Assembly (NCBI RefSeq): GCF_002005105.1
Contig: NZ_MSCV01000026.1
Location: forward strand, 1-64,000
DNA from: Methylocaldum sp. 14B
Lineage (GTDB): Bacteria > Pseudomonadota > Gammaproteobacteria > Methylococcales > Methylococcaceae
DNA length: 64,000 nt
Direction of reading: 5' to 3'
Numbering within the stretch: the stretch's first letter is position 1; the number at the start of each line of letters is the position of its first letter. The translations under genes were made by a program, and so were the position numbers. Below the pieces are notes generated by a model, which saw nothing but the letters and a program-made list of their open reading frames with translations, ran no database searches and was not told the DNA's origin. Shown piece by piece: positions 49,881-59,801 of the stretch.

Positions 49881-50938
49881 GGCGATTTGCCCGCAATCCC
49901 CGCCTCTTCGAAAGTCACCATACCCGAGTGCAGGGCGCAGGCCAGGCGCAGCAAGGGCAGCGCTGCGGCGGCTCCGCTGCCTTCGCCGAGGCGCATTCCC
50001 AAATCCAGCAAGGGCTTCCCGTCCAGGGCCGTCAGAATCCGTTTATGCCCCGGTTCCGCCGAAGCGTGGGCGTACAGAAACCAGCCGGCGGCTCCCGGAC
50101 ACAACCGTTCCGCGGCCAGGGCCGCCGCCGTGCAGATGAACCCGTCCACCAGCACCGGCAGACCTTGCTGCGCGCAGGCGACGAAGGCCCCGGCGAGAGC
50201 GGCGATTTCGAAACCGCCGAGCCGGCGCAAAGCCTCCAGCGGATCGCCCAGATACGGACCATGCAGAGCGAGCGCCCGGCGAATCACCTCGGCTTTGTGC
50301 CGCACGCCTTCCGTGCCCAGCCCCGCACCGGGACCCGCCAGCGCTTCGGCCGTCTCGCCGAGCAGGGCCGAGGCCAGCGCGGCGGCGGCGGTGGTGTTGC
50401 CTATGCCCATCTCGCCGCCGATGAAGATTTGAACCCCGCCCGAGCGGGCGCGCTCGGCGGCATCACGGCCCGCGCGGAGAGCCTGCGCCAACTGGCGTTC
50501 GGTCATGGCCGGGCCGCGCACGAAATTCGCGGTGCCCGGCCCGAGACGGAGGTCCAGCACGCCGGTTACGGGACCCGCATTCTCGACCGTGCCCATGTCG
50601 ATCAACTCCAGATCCGCGCCGAGCGTGCGGGCGAGCACGCTCACCGCCGCGCCGCCCTGTGCGAACTGGCGCACCATGGCCGCCGTGACCGACTGGGGAA
50701 AGGCCGATACGCCCTCCTCCGCCACGCCGTGATCCCCGGCGAACAGGACGATACGCGCCCGATCGGCGGAAGGCTTGGACGTTCCCTGCCAGGCGGCGAG
50801 CCGGATCGCCAGCGCTTCTAGCCGTCCCAGCGCGCCCGGCGGCTTGATGAGCATCGACTGACGTTCCGCGGCCATGCGCGCGGCTTCCTCGTCGGGTTGA
50901 GCCACCGGTCCTTTCAGCCATGCAATGTCCCCGGTCAC
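49877..50938 (-). CDS. cobT: Nicotinate-nucleotide-dimethylbenzimidazole phosphoribosyltransferase
   Basis: 353-aa enzyme that activates 5,6-dimethylbenzimidazole to alpha-ribazole phosphate. Motifs: [15 protein letters not shown] near residue 38, [32 protein letters not shown] and the catalytic glutamate region [15 protein letters not shown]. The GTG at 50938 is chosen because it overlaps the cobU stop (GTGA) and has a GGGGGA site; an ATG nine codons earlier is less likely. bluB in the same operon supplies its base. Confidence 0.93.
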   Translation of the reverse strand: MTGDIAWLKGPVAQPDEEAARMAAERQSMLIKPPGALGRLEALAIRLAAWQGTSKPSADRARIVLFAGDHGVAEEGVSAFPQSVTAAMVRQFAQGGAAVSVLARTLGADLELIDMGTVENAGPVTGVLDLRLGPGTANFVRGPAMTERQLAQALRAGRDAAERARSGGVQIFIGGEMGIGNTTAAAALASALLGETAEALAGPGAGLGTEGVRHKAEVIRRALALHGPYLGDPLEALRRLGGFEIAALAGAFVACAQQGLPVLVDGFICTAAALAAERLCPGAAGWFLYAHASAEPGHKRILTALDGKPLLDLGMRLGEGSGAAAALPLLRLACALHSGMVTFEEAGIAGKSP

Positions 50939-51456
50939 AGTTTTTCCCCCTTCAACACCCATGGAAGACCCGCCACGGTCAGAATCACCCGGTCGCAGAC
51001 ACCCGCCAATGCCTGATGCAACAGGCCGGCCTCGTCGCAATAGCGGCGGCTCAGTTCCCCCGGCGGCAGCACGCCCATATTGGTTTCGTTGCCGATCAGA
51101 ATGATGTGTCCCGGTAGACCGGGCAGTGCTTCGATCAAAGCGTCCCGCTCGCGTGCAAGCCTCGCCGCGTCGGTCTCGCACAAGAGCTGGGTCAGCCATA
51201 GGGTGAGACAATCGACGATCAGGCAGCGCCCTTCCGCCGCGCGGGCGCCCAAGGCTACGGCCAATTCCAGCGGCTCTTCGACCAGGTCCCAATCGGGCGG
51301 GCGCCGCCGCCGATGGTCTTCCACCCGTTGCCGCATGCCCTCGTCGCCGACTCGTGCCGTAGCGATATAGGTCACGGCCAGGCCGCTGTCCACCGCCCGC
51401 TTTTCCGCCAATCGGCTTTTCCCGGAGCGAACCCCGCCCAGAATCAATTCCTTCAC
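50935..51456 (-). CDS. cobU: Adenosylcobinamide kinase / guanylyltransferase
   Basis: 173-aa bifunctional enzyme that phosphorylates adenosylcobinamide and adds GMP. P-loop [15 protein letters not shown] at about residues 7-21; [18 protein letters not shown] at about 32-49 carries the guanylylated histidine region; [12 protein letters not shown] follows. GTG start overlapping the cobQ stop (GTGA). Confidence 0.95.
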   Translation of the reverse strand: MKELILGGVRSGKSRLAEKRAVDSGLAVTYIATARVGDEGMRQRVEDHRRRRPPDWDLVEEPLELAVALGARAAEGRCLIVDCLTLWLTQLLCETDAARLARERDALIEALPGLPGHIILIGNETNMGVLPPGELSRRYCDEAGLLHQALAGVCDRVILTVAGLPWVLKGEKL

Positions 51457-52928
51457 GCGTATACTCCCTGCCGGTTCAGGTCCAACATCCGATCGATCGC
51501 ATTCATGTCCAGGTGGGCGCCTACGGCATCCGCCAGACGGTCGATTTCCGCTTCCCGAATAGCGGCGTAATCCGGGGTTTCCGGCTCGGCCAGCCCGGCC
51601 CAGCGGAGAATGGCATCGGTCGCGGCGTTCGACTCGAACAATCCGTGCAGATAGGTCCCCATGATCTGCCCATCCGCCGAGCACGCGCCGTCGTTTCTGT
51701 CCGTCAGCCGGGCGAAAGGGCGTTCCAGCACCGGTCCTTTCGTCACGCCGGCATGAATTTCGTAACCCGTCACCGGCGCGTTCTCCAGCGTCAATTCGCC
51801 TCGTACGTTGCGGAGCTGCTTTTCCGGCTCCAGCACCGTGCACAGGTCCAGCCAGCCGAAACCGGCACAGGAACCTGTCTCGCCTTCCAGGCCCAAAGGA
51901 TCGTGAATCTCTTGTCCGAGCATTTGAAAACCGCCGCAAATGCCGAGCAGTTTACCGCCATAGCGCAGATGGCGCCGAAGATAAGCCTCCCAGCCGGTTG
52001 TACGCAGGAACGATAGGTCGGCGCGCACGCTCTTGGAGCCGGGCAGGATCACGAGGTCCGCGGGAGGTGGCGCCTCGCTCGGATATACGAAGCGAAGGTC
52101 GACCTGCATATGCAGGCGCAGCGGATCGAAATCGGTGTGGTTGCTGATCCGCGGCGTGACCGGAACGACCACCCGCAGAGCTCCGGTGCTCGCGCCTCTC
52201 TGTCCGGATTCGATCGCATCTTCCGCCTCCAGATGCAGACCGTGGAGATAAGGCAGTACGCCCAAAACCGGCTTGCCGGTCTCCCGCTCCAGCCAGTCCA
52301 GCCCCGGTTGCAGCAGAGCGATGTCGCCGCGGAAGCGGTTGATGACGAAGCCGGCCACCCGTGCCCGTTCGCTTTCCGACAAGAGCGCAAGAGTGCCGAC
52401 CAGATGGGCGAACACGCCACCCCGGTCGATGTCGGCGATCAGAATCACCGGGCAGTCCACGGCTTCCGCGAAACCCATGTTCGCGATGTCGCCTTCCCGC
52501 AGATTGATTTCTGCCGGCGAGCCCGCGCCTTCCGCGACGATGGCATCGAACCGGGCCGCGAGCCTTCCGTGGGACTCCAGCACCGCGCGGCGGGCGATGC
52601 GCTTATAGGCATGGTAGTCCTGAGCGTCCAGATTGCCGATCGCCCTGCCCTGCACGACGACCTGGGCGCCCGTATCGGTGTTGGGTTTCAGGAGCACCGG
52701 ATTCATATCGGTGTGAGGTTTCAGTCCCGCCGCCCGAGCCTGTACCGCCTGGGCGCGGCCTATCTCGCCTCCGTCCTCGGTGACGGCGCTGTTCAGCGCC
52801 ATATTCTGCGGCTTGAACGGCGCGACTCTCACGCCGCGCCTGGCCAACAAGCGGCACAGGGCGGCGACCAGCGTGCTCTTGCCGGCGTCGGACGTGGTGC
52901 CCTGAACCATCAGCGTTCGGGCCGTCAT
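51453..52928 (-). CDS. cobQ: Adenosylcobyric acid synthase (glutamine-hydrolysing)
   Basis: 491-aa amidotransferase adding four amide groups to adenosylcobyrinate diamide. N-terminal ATPase domain with P-loop [16 protein letters not shown] and [16 protein letters not shown]-terminal type I-like glutaminase with the nucleophile in [13 protein letters not shown] and histidine in [10 protein letters not shown]. The start at 52928 overlaps the cbiZ stop by 4 bases; the longer open frame to 53570 is antisense-like noise over cbiZ. Confidence 0.95.
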   Translation of the reverse strand: MTARTLMVQGTTSDAGKSTLVAALCRLLARRGVRVAPFKPQNMALNSAVTEDGGEIGRAQAVQARAAGLKPHTDMNPVLLKPNTDTGAQVVVQGRAIGNLDAQDYHAYKRIARRAVLESHGRLAARFDAIVAEGAGSPAEINLREGDIANMGFAEAVDCPVILIADIDRGGVFAHLVGTLALLSESERARVAGFVINRFRGDIALLQPGLDWLERETGKPVLGVLPYLHGLHLEAEDAIESGQRGASTGALRVVVPVTPRISNHTDFDPLRLHMQVDLRFVYPSEAPPPADLVILPGSKSVRADLSFLRTTGWEAYLRRHLRYGGKLLGICGGFQMLGQEIHDPLGLEGETGSCAGFGWLDLCTVLEPEKQLRNVRGELTLENAPVTGYEIHAGVTKGPVLERPFARLTDRNDGACSADGQIMGTYLHGLFESNAATDAILRWAGLAEPETPDYAAIREAEIDRLADAVGAHLDMNAIDRMLDLNRQGVYA

Positions 52929-53605
52929 AGATCCACCTCCAGGCCGGCCAGCACCGCCGCGTACACTGCCCGCGCCAGCCTGCCGCCCCACACCGAACGC
53001 GGTCCGGCGAAGGATTCCGCCGGGCCGTCCGACCGACAGAGCACGCACACCGCGTCGGTGGCCGTGCCGGTCCCCGGCACGCGCGCCTGCCACAGCGCCT
53101 GCGCCTTGGCTTCGGCCGCCGTGGCGACGGCATTGACCAGGGCGGCCTCGCTCAAGCGAACCGGCAATTGCACAACCAGGTTGATGGTACCCGGCCGGTA
53201 ATCGCCCGACGGCGTATCGGCCGCCGCCCATATCGGCTGAGCGATGCCCACGGTGGCGTCGGCGGCGACCTCGCCATCGCTCGCTCGCCGATAGCCGCGC
53301 ACATCGCAGGCGGTGAGCAATCCGGCACCGGAGCCGGCAAGGCCGCAGGCGGCGGCGATCTCGGCCACGTGGGCGGCGGGATCGGTCCGGCGGTAATCGG
53401 ATGGCACTTGCGCGTTCAGTATCCACCCCACAACCGATAAGCCGCCGCCGGACACCGCCGAGGAAATCGCCTGTCGGTGCGAGCCGAAGCGCCAAATCAG
53501 GCAGGGCAGCGGTCGGCCGCCGTAACGGTGTTGCCCCAGCGTCGGGTGCACGGCCAGGCAAGCAGGACACGCCTGGCGGCGTGTTTCCTCGCTCATTCGA
53601 TTCAT
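52925..53605 (-). CDS. cbiZ: Adenosylcobinamide amidohydrolase
   Basis: 226-aa CbiZ-family protein. It removes the aminopropanol tail from adenosylcobinamide or from corrinoids with other lower ligands, returning adenosylcobyric acid for rebuilding with dimethylbenzimidazole. Visible family segments: [55 protein letters not shown] and [12 protein letters not shown]. The ATG at 53605 overlaps the decarboxylase stop. CbiZ is archaeal in origin and occurs patchily in bacteria. Confidence 0.9.
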   Translation of the reverse strand: MNRMSEETRRQACPACLAVHPTLGQHRYGGRPLPCLIWRFGSHRQAISSAVSGGGLSVVGWILNAQVPSDYRRTDPAAHVAEIAAACGLAGSGAGLLTACDVRGYRRASDGEVAADATVGIAQPIWAAADTPSGDYRPGTINLVVQLPVRLSEAALVNAVATAAEAKAQALWQARVPGTGTATDAVCVLCRSDGPAESFAGPRSVWGGRLARAVYAAVLAGLEVDL

Positions 53606-54585
53606 CTCGCGAGCAAGGCCATCGCCAGGCGCTCCGAGGCCGAGGCGCTCCCCGGCAGCCCCAAACGCAAGCCCGGAGGATTGGCGAACCGCCGGGTCAG
53701 AATGCCTTGCCGGGCCAACGCCTCCTGACGTCGAGCCGCTTTGACACCGGGACACCATTGAAACAAGGCGCAGCCGCCGGCGGACTTGAGGCCGCCGGCG
53801 GCCAATAGATCCGCCAGCTGGCGGGCGTTTTCGGGCAACCGTTGCCGGGCGGCTTCCTGCCAGCGGCTATCCGCCAACGCCTCCCGAGCCACCCAGCGCG
53901 AGGGGCCGGCCACCGTCCACGGACCGAGCAGGGCCGCCAAGCGTTCGAGCAGCTCCGGTTCCGCCAGCACGAAGCCCACCCGGATGCCGGCCAGCCCGAA
54001 GAATTTGCCCAGGGAACGCAGCACGATGAGCCCCGGGCGCGGACAGTAGGCAGCGAGACCGAATTCGGGCGTAGGGTCCATATAGGCTTCGTCAACCACC
54101 AGCCAGCCGCCGCGCGCGGCGAGCCTCTCCTGCCAAGCCAGAAGTATTTCCGGCGCGAAACGATGGCCGGTCGGATTATTGGGATTGATCGCCACCAGCA
54201 CGTCCCAGGGCGTGGAACCGGGACCGCGGGCGATGGTTTCCGGCGCAACCCCGACCACCTTGTGGCCGGCGCGGCGCCAGGCATGGGCGTGTTCGGCATA
54301 ACCGGGGTGGATGACGCCCACCCGCTGAGCATGGAGCAGCGCCGGCAGCGCCTGAATCGCCGCTTGGGAGCCCGCCACGGGAAAAATACTGTCGCAGCCA
54401 TAATAGGCCGAAGCGGCTCTCTCCAGTCCGTCATCGTCTTCCGGAAGGCGCACCCAAACCTCGGCCGGAACCGTGGGCACGGGCCACCCGGCGGGATTGA
54501 CGCCGGTGGATAGGTCCAGCCAGTCGGACAGGGGAATACCATAACGCGTAGCCGCCGCACGCAAACGACCGCCGTGTTCAAGCAC
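53602..54585 (-). CDS. cobD: Threonine-phosphate decarboxylase (PLP-dependent)
   Basis: 327-aa fold-type I aminotransferase-like enzyme producing (R)-1-aminopropan-2-ol phosphate, the linker of the nucleotide loop. Motifs: [15 protein letters not shown] near residue 23, [12 protein letters not shown] (PLP contact), [12 protein letters not shown] and the PLP lysine in [18 protein letters not shown] at about residue 196. GTG start at 54585 overlaps the cbiB end by 8 bases. Called cobC in Pseudomonas nomenclature; do not confuse with the phosphatase at 49293. Confidence 0.9.
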   Translation of the reverse strand: MLEHGGRLRAAATRYGIPLSDWLDLSTGVNPAGWPVPTVPAEVWVRLPEDDDGLERAASAYYGCDSIFPVAGSQAAIQALPALLHAQRVGVIHPGYAEHAHAWRRAGHKVVGVAPETIARGPGSTPWDVLVAINPNNPTGHRFAPEILLAWQERLAARGGWLVVDEAYMDPTPEFGLAAYCPRPGLIVLRSLGKFFGLAGIRVGFVLAEPELLERLAALLGPWTVAGPSRWVAREALADSRWQEAARQRLPENARQLADLLAAGGLKSAGGCALFQWCPGVKAARRQEALARQGILTRRFANPPGLRLGLPGSASASERLAMALLAR

Positions 54586-55495
54586 CGAACAATCCTCCCG
54601 TAAAAAACAAGGCCAGCCACAGCCGTGCTCCGCGCCGGACCAGGGCCACGGCATGGGGAATGTCCGCCGCGCCGGGCGGATATCCGTATCCCAAGGCTGG
54701 CCGTGCATGCCACTCGCCACGATAACGGGCAGGCCCGCCGAGCGCGAGCCGCAAAGCCCCCGCGCCCGACGCCATCACCGGCCCGGCGTTGGGGCTGTCC
54801 CATCCACCGGCCTGCGTGCGCCAGCAATACAAAGCCTGCCGAGCATCGCCCAAGAGTGCATAGGTCAGCGCCGCCAGCCTCGCCGGAACATAATTCAGCG
54901 CATCGTCCAGCCGCGCCGCCGCCCAGCCGAAGTAAAAAAAGCGTTCGCTCTTGTAGCCCCACATGGCATCCAGGGTATTCGCCAGCCGGTACAGCACCGC
55001 GCCGGGCGCGCCGGCCAGAGCGAACCAGAACAGCGCGCCGAACACCGCGTCGTTGCCGTTCTCCAGCACAGATTCGACGGCGGCCCGCGCGACATCGCCG
55101 GATTTCATGTCGCCGGTGTCGCGGCTCACCATATACCCTACCCTACGCCGCGCCTCGGCCAAATCGCCGGCCGCGAGCGCATCCTGCACAGCCCCCGCGT
55201 GTTCGCCGAGACTCCTGAGGCCCAATGCCGCGTACAGCGCCAAAACGCCGAACACCGCGCCAAACATCGGAATAGAAGCCAGCCAGACCGCGAGCACCGT
55301 AGGCGGAGCCATCAGCAGCAAAACCGCGATGACGCCCAAAAATCGTGCACGGATTCCCTGCCGTCCCAGCGAGGAATTCCACCGGGCTTCCAGCGCTTCC
55401 GCCAACTGTCCGAAGCCCACCAGGGGGTGAAAACGGCGGGGTTCGCCCAGCAGACTGTCCAGCAGCACGGCGGCCACGGCCAGGATCGCGGTCAT
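54578..55495 (-). CDS. cbiB: Adenosylcobinamide-phosphate synthase
   Basis: 305-aa membrane protein that attaches aminopropanol (phosphate) to adenosylcobyric acid. Family segments: [17 protein letters not shown] near the start, [31 protein letters not shown] and the strongly conserved [17 protein letters not shown]. Starts with ATG overlapping the btuF-like stop by 4 bases. Called cobD in Pseudomonas nomenclature. Confidence 0.93.
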   Translation of the reverse strand: MTAILAVAAVLLDSLLGEPRRFHPLVGFGQLAEALEARWNSSLGRQGIRARFLGVIAVLLLMAPPTVLAVWLASIPMFGAVFGVLALYAALGLRSLGEHAGAVQDALAAGDLAEARRRVGYMVSRDTGDMKSGDVARAAVESVLENGNDAVFGALFWFALAGAPGAVLYRLANTLDAMWGYKSERFFYFGWAAARLDDALNYVPARLAALTYALLGDARQALYCWRTQAGGWDSPNAGPVMASGAGALRLALGGPARYRGEWHARPALGYGYPPGAADIPHAVALVRRGARLWLALFFTGGLFGA

Positions 55496-56298
55496 GCCCG
55501 ATTCTCCGCCCAGCGCCGGACGATGCCGGCCAGTTGGTCCAGCCCGTCGGTCAATGCCGCGGGACCTGGCTGAAGGATATCGCTGGATTTGATTTCGTGG
55601 AGTTCCCCGTCGCGCACTGCGGGAATTGTCTCCCAGCCGGCGCGTGCAGCGACCTGCTCGGGCCGGAATTTCTTCCCGCACCAGGAGCCGACGATGATGT
55701 CCGGCGCGCGCCGGACCACTTCGTGCGGATCTTGGATGATGCGGCCGCCGGCGAGCGGCTGGGCGGCGAATTCGGCGAAGACGTTCTCTCCGCCGGCCAG
55801 CGCGATGAGTTCGGACACCCAAAGAATGCCGGAGATCAGAGGCTGGTCCCATTCCTCGAAATAGACTCTGGGGCGGACCGGCAGCGACTCGGCGCCACGG
55901 CGTACGGTTTCCATATGCGCGCTAAGGCTATCGATCAAGGCCCGCGCCTTGTCCTCAACCCCCACCAGTGCGCCCAGCGTGCGGATCATGGCGAGAATCC
56001 CGTCCACCGAACGGTGGTTGAATACGTGCACCGTTATGCCCGCCTTGATGAGATCGCGGGCGATGTCCGCCTGCAGATTGGAAAAGCCCAGCACCAAATC
56101 GGGCTGCAAATCCAAGATCTTGTCGATTTTGGCACTGGTGAAGGCGGAGACCTTGGGCTTTTCCTTGCGCGCTCGCGGCGGCCGCACGGTAAACCCGGAA
56201 ATGCCGACGATGCGGTGTTCCTCGCCCAATAAATAGAGCGTCTCCGTGGTTTCCTCGGTCAGGCAGACGATGCGTTCCGGCAGCAGTTTCGGGTTCAT
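55492..56298 (-). CDS. BtuF-like corrinoid-binding protein without a signal peptide
   Basis: 268-aa type III substrate-binding fold. It begins directly with [20 protein letters not shown], then [19 protein letters not shown] and [13 protein letters not shown]. These resemble BtuF and related cobalamin-binding proteins. No signal peptide is present and the start overlaps the cobB stop by 4 bases, so a longer N-terminus is unlikely. No btuC or btuD lies in the operon. It may bind corrinoids in the cytoplasm, or be exported by an unrecognised route. Confidence 0.8.
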   Translation of the reverse strand: MNPKLLPERIVCLTEETTETLYLLGEEHRIVGISGFTVRPPRARKEKPKVSAFTSAKIDKILDLQPDLVLGFSNLQADIARDLIKAGITVHVFNHRSVDGILAMIRTLGALVGVEDKARALIDSLSAHMETVRRGAESLPVRPRVYFEEWDQPLISGILWVSELIALAGGENVFAEFAAQPLAGGRIIQDPHEVVRRAPDIIVGSWCGKKFRPEQVAARAGWETIPAVRDGELHEIKSSDILQPGPAALTDGLDQLAGIVRRWAENRA

Positions 56299-57581
56299 GG
56301 CGCAAAAAGAGCCGCCACGGCGGCGGGATTCGATGGAAAGTAAAGATGCAAAAAGGAAGCCATCAAGCGCCTGTCCCGGTAAACGGCTTCGGGCTGGCCG
56401 TGGCCCTTCGCGGCAAAGGTGTTGGCAAAGGGCGCGAGATCCACCTCCGCCCGGGCATGATGAAAGGTATGACCGCGCAGGCTACCTTCAGGCAGCTCCA
56501 GCCCGTGCAGCCCCAGATTGGCCAGCCGCGTCTGCATGACGGAGCGGCCGGGCAGCAGCCCTGCCATCTCGGCCTGATACCCTTGGGAATCGGCAAGCGT
56601 TTCCAGGAGATACAAAAGGCCCCCGCATTCGGCGAGGATGGGCTTGCCCGCCGAATGGTGGCTGCGCAGCGCTTCCTTCATGGCCCGGTTGGCGGCCAGC
56701 CGGTCGAGGTGCAGTTCCGGGTAGCCGCCCGGCAGCCAGACGGCATCGGCTTCGGGCAAAGCGCTATCCGCCAGCGGCGAAAAGAACGCCAGGTTCGCGC
56801 CCAGGGCGCGCAAGGTATCGAGATTGGCCGGATAGAGAAAGCAGAAAGCGGCATCGCGCGCCACCGCGATCGTCACGCCTGCCAGCGGGCCGATCGGAAC
56901 TTCGGATTCGATCGACGAGAACTCCGCCGGCGGCGGCAATTCGGCCAGCGGCGTACCTTCCAGCGCATCGGCCACGGCGTCGATACGGGCTTCGAGGTCG
57001 GCGATTTCTTCCGCAGGGTGGAGGCCCAGGTGGCGCTCCGGCAACGAGAAATCCGCCTCGCGCAGCAAGGCCCCGCGCCAGACGGCAGGATCGGGCAAGC
57101 CGGCGCGCAACAGCTCCGCATGCCCCTCGCTGCCGACCCGGTTGGCCAGCACGCCCGAGAACGGCAGATCCTTGTTAAACGTGGAAAGACCGTGGGCAAC
57201 GGCGGCGAAGGTCTGGGCCATCGCGGAAGCGTCGATCACCGCCAGGACGGGAATGCCGAACAAAGCCGCGAGATCGGCGCTGGAGGGCGTGCCGTCGTAA
57301 AGCCCCATCACGCCTTCGACCAGGATCAGATCGGCATCGCCGGCCGCTTCGTGCAATAGGCGGCGGCAATGAGATTCGCCGCACATCCATAGGTCGAGGT
57401 TATAAACCGGCGCGCCGCTTGCCTTCTCCAACACCATCGGGTCGAGGAAGTCGGGCCCGGTCTTGAACACCCGTACCCTTCGGCCCTGGCGGGCGTACAG
57501 CCGGGCGAGACCCGCCGTGACGGTGGTCTTGCCCTGGCCCGAGGCGGGCGCGGAGATCAAGAGAGCGGGACAGCGGCTCAT
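56295..57581 (-). CDS. cobB: Cobyrinate a,c-diamide synthase
   Basis: 428-aa glutamine-dependent amidotransferase acting on corrin acetates a and c. P-loop SAPASGQGKTTVTAGLARLY at about residues 10-29, the DLILVEGVMGLYDG segment, and a C-terminal glutaminase with the cysteine in PILAECGGLLYL at about 328. Complete. bluB lies just upstream but is separated from it by a mobile element whose removal would restore an ATGA overlap. Confidence 0.94.
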   Translation of the reverse strand: MSRCPALLISAPASGQGKTTVTAGLARLYARQGRRVRVFKTGPDFLDPMVLEKASGAPVYNLDLWMCGESHCRRLLHEAAGDADLILVEGVMGLYDGTPSSADLAALFGIPVLAVIDASAMAQTFAAVAHGLSTFNKDLPFSGVLANRVGSEGHAELLRAGLPDPAVWRGALLREADFSLPERHLGLHPAEEIADLEARIDAVADALEGTPLAELPPPAEFSSIESEVPIGPLAGVTIAVARDAAFCFLYPANLDTLRALGANLAFFSPLADSALPEADAVWLPGGYPELHLDRLAANRAMKEALRSHHSAGKPILAECGGLLYLLETLADSQGYQAEMAGLLPGRSVMQTRLANLGLHGLELPEGSLRGHTFHHARAEVDLAPFANTFAAKGHGQPEAVYRDRRLMASFLHLYFPSNPAAVAALFAP

Positions 57582-57587
57582 GGCTTA

Positions 57588-57729
57588 GAGGGTGTGTGAG
57601 AAGCTACTGCGCGACCCGATGGCGGCGTCGCGCGGTGCTCGAAGTCCTCATGTACCACTCGTACACTCCGGTTTCTGCGCTCCGGGCTCCTTGCCCTCGG
57701 GCCGCTCGCTACGCTTCTCACACACCCTC
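57588..57729. mobile_element. MITE-like element (family B) between bluB and cobB
   Basis: 142-base element with perfect 17-bp terminal inverted repeats GAGGGTGTGTGAGAAGC (57588-57604) and its complement (57713-57729), flanked by direct TTA repeats (57585-57587 and 57730-57732). No transposase inside. A 3-base T-N-A target and GAG-type ends recall IS5-family groups, which could mobilise it; that link is inference. The right part is read in frame by bluB and supplies its stop codon at 57648-57650. Confidence 0.8.
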
Positions 57730-58388
57730 TTAGGCAGCTTCGCGGGTCGGCCCCAGCCGTTCTCGAAAACGGTCTCTTCCGCCGGGCGGCGCGTGTCCCA
57801 GCCTACCGTTTCCAGCAAGGGTTCCGGATAGAAGGCGTCCACATGCCCCAGGCAGAGCACCGCCACCGGCCGGGCGCCCTCCGGCAGATTCAGCAATTGG
57901 GCCAATTCGTCCGGTTCGAACAGCGAGACCCAGCCCATCCCCAGCCCTTCCGCGCGAGCGGCGAGCCACAGGTTCTGAATGGCGCAGGCGACCGAACACA
58001 AATCCATCTCCGGCAGCGTGCGCCGGCCCAGAATATAACGTTCGCGTCCCTCGGTCAGCGCTGCGACCAGCAGTTCGCCGCACTCCAGGATGCCTTCGAG
58101 CTTCAGGCGCAGCACCTCTTCCGCCCGCTCGCCGCAGGCCGCGGCGGTCTCTTCGCATTCCGCCCTTACCAAAGCATGGATGGCGCGGCGAAGCGACGGA
58201 TCGGTGATGCGTATGAATCGCCAGGGCTGCATGTAACCCACGGAGGGAGCGAAGCGAGCGGCTTCGAGCAGCCGCTGCAATACCGCCGGATCGATCGCGC
58301 CGGGGCGGAAATGGCGGGTGTCGCGCCGTTCCCGGATGACCCGGTAAATCGCGACACGGTCGTCGTCCGGGTAGCGATGTTCCGTCAT
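57648..58388 (-). CDS. bluB: 5,6-dimethylbenzimidazole synthase with element-encoded C-terminus
   Basis: 246-aa flavin-dependent enzyme that fragments FMNH2 to make DMB, the lower ligand of B12. Nitroreductase-like fold with VIRERRDTRHFRPG near residue 16, RFAPSVGYMQPWRFIRI near 45 and LWLAARAEGLGMGWVSLF near 145. The ATG at 58388 (MTEHRYPDDD) is preferred to 58457, which lies inside cobO. The last 28 or so residues (from KRVCEKRSERPEGKEPG) are encoded by the family B element; the ancestral end was probably ...LPKP. Confidence 0.92.
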   Translation of the reverse strand: MTEHRYPDDDRVAIYRVIRERRDTRHFRPGAIDPAVLQRLLEAARFAPSVGYMQPWRFIRITDPSLRRAIHALVRAECEETAAACGERAEEVLRLKLEGILECGELLVAALTEGRERYILGRRTLPEMDLCSVACAIQNLWLAARAEGLGMGWVSLFEPDELAQLLNLPEGARPVAVLCLGHVDAFYPEPLLETVGWDTRRPAEETVFENGWGRPAKLPKRVCEKRSERPEGKEPGAQKPECTSGT

Positions 58389-58401
58389 TGGTATTCCGTC
58401 A

Positions 58402-59007
58402 TTAGAGATCGATGCCGGCTTGCGCCCGCACGCCGGCCCCATAGGCATGCTTGACATCGCGCATCTCGGTCACGGTGTCCGCGGCGTCGATCAGCCCTTG
58501 CGGCGCGCCGCGCCCGGTAACCACCACGTGCTGCATGGGCGGGCGCGCAGCAAGATCCATCAGCACCCTCTCGATGTCCAGATAACCGTATTTCAGGGGA
58601 TAGGTGAGTTCATCCAGAACCACGAGTCCATAACCCGGATCGGTGAGCATGGCGCGGGCTGTTTCCCAGCCCTCGCGGGCGACGGCGGTATCCCGTTCGA
58701 GGTCCTGCGTCTCCCAGGTAAAACCCTCGCCCAGCACCCGCCATTCCACGTCCGGTTGCCGCCGGAAGAAGGCCTCTTCCCCGGTATCCGAACGGCCCTT
58801 GATGAACTGGCACACGCCCACCTTCATGCCGTGCCCCAGAGCGCGGGCGACCATGCCGAACGCGGAAGAGGACTTGCCCTTGCCGTTGCCGGTGAGGACC
58901 AACAGCAGGCCCTTGTCCAGCGTGGCTAGTGCGATGGCGCTGTCGACGACCGCCTTCTTGCGCGCCATCCGCCGGCGGTGGCGTTCCTCTCGCGACGAAT
59001 CCGACAT
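58402..59007 (-). CDS. cobO: Cob(I)yrinic acid a,c-diamide adenosyltransferase (CobA/BtuR type)
   Basis: 201-aa ATP:corrinoid adenosyltransferase. P-loop LVLTGNGKGKSSSAFGM at about residues 36-52, GHGMKVGVCQFIKGRSDTGE next, and the acidic VVLDELTYPLKYGY. It adds the upper adenosyl ligand both in synthesis and salvage. Located 13 bases upstream of bluB and 12 bases after the btuN-like gene. Confidence 0.95.
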   Translation of the reverse strand: MSDSSREERHRRRMARKKAVVDSAIALATLDKGLLLVLTGNGKGKSSSAFGMVARALGHGMKVGVCQFIKGRSDTGEEAFFRRQPDVEWRVLGEGFTWETQDLERDTAVAREGWETARAMLTDPGYGLVVLDELTYPLKYGYLDIERVLMDLAARPPMQHVVVTGRGAPQGLIDAADTVTEMRDVKHAYGAGVRAQAGIDL

Positions 59008-59019
59008 GGGGGACCTGCG

Positions 59020-59607
59020 TCAGTGCGCCTGACGTCCGTCGTCTTCAGCGGACCGCCCAGGTCTGGCCAAGCCGAAGGCCAGATGAACCAGGATTGCCGC
59101 CGTGATGTACAGCGCAATGCCTTCCAGCGCATGCGGGAAGTATCGGGCCAGCCGTGCGCCGAATTCGGCGAAGCTGGTTTCCTCAAAACGCCCGGAGAAG
59201 AAGTAAAAACCGCCGCTGGTCAGGAGTTCGCAGATTGCGGCACCGGTCACCAGAGCCAAGGCCAGCAACGGCAGGGTGGAGAACCGGAAATGGTAACCGC
59301 GCGCGTACCAGCGGCCCGCCAGCCACAATGTGGCGTAGGCCGGCAAAAGGAATCCGTAGGCCGGGCTGACGCAGAAATCGCTGACGCCCAACCAAGTAAT
59401 GGCCACGTAATCGCTGACCACAGCCAGCCCGAGCAAGGCCGGGAAAGCCCAGACCGAGCGCAGATAGAAACCGGCGAGGAAGAAGACCGCCCACGACGCG
59501 TCGGGCAAATGAGTGATGCTCGCGAAATGGTGGCTGCGGGTAGCGGCCATGAGTACGGCCAGCCCCAGGGCGATAGACCAAACGTTCTTCGATGTCGTGT
59601 CATGCAT
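59020..59607 (-). CDS. btuN: BtuN-like membrane protein linked to B12 uptake
   Basis: 195-aa membrane protein with about five helices (for example WSIALGLAVLMAATRS, ASWAVFFLAGFYLRSVWAF, LPLLALALVTGAAICELL). Its place just after btuB in a B12-riboswitch operon, and its general form, match the hypothetical transporter component named BtuN from comparative genomics of B12 regulons. Direct biochemical evidence for that family is lacking as far as I know. It resembles the substrate-binding part of an energy-coupling transporter in size. Confidence 0.65.
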   Translation of the reverse strand: MHDTTSKNVWSIALGLAVLMAATRSHHFASITHLPDASWAVFFLAGFYLRSVWAFPALLGLAVVSDYVAITWLGVSDFCVSPAYGFLLPAYATLWLAGRWYARGYHFRFSTLPLLALALVTGAAICELLTSGGFYFFSGRFEETSFAEFGARLARYFPHALEGIALYITAAILVHLAFGLARPGRSAEDDGRQAH

Positions 59608-59684
59608 GTCGGATCTCCATGGTTGTAGTTAGTTGTGCCGGGCGCTCATCCCCGACGAGGATGTCGTAAAAGTCGCTCCCGGAA

Positions 59685-59792
59685 TGTAGGGCGGGTTAGC
59701 CCTTCGACAGGCTCAGGACAGGCTCCCTCGCGTAACCCGCCGATCCCGGAAAATGGCGGATTAAGGCAGGGTACCGCCTAATCCGCCCTACA
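59685..59792. repeat. Inverted-repeat element (family C) in the btuB-btuN gap
   Basis: TGTAGGGCGGGTTA at 59685-59698 pairs with TAATCCGCCCTACA at 59779-59792 (one mismatch), bounding 108 bases. Inside are nested partial copies (CGTAACCCGCC, GGCGGATTAAG) and a CCTTCGACAGGCTCAGGACAGGC segment that recurs near 63.3 kb. It occupies more than half of the 194-base gap between two operon genes. Confidence 0.65.
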
Positions 59793-59801
59793 AAGCTGAA
59801 A

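Noticed and set aside
49877-51292. 471-codon frame as cobT
   Set aside because: Residues before the GTG at 50938 lie over cobU in another frame; CobT proper is about 353 aa.
51453-53570. 705-codon frame as a single cobQ protein
   Set aside because: Only the part from 52928 is CobQ. The N-terminal 214 residues are out-of-frame cbiZ, and the ATGA overlap at 52925-52928 fixes the true start.
53697-54962. 421-codon minus-strand open frame
   Set aside because: It overlaps the Thr-P decarboxylase and cbiB in another frame; the translation is Arg/Trp/Cys-rich and matches no family.
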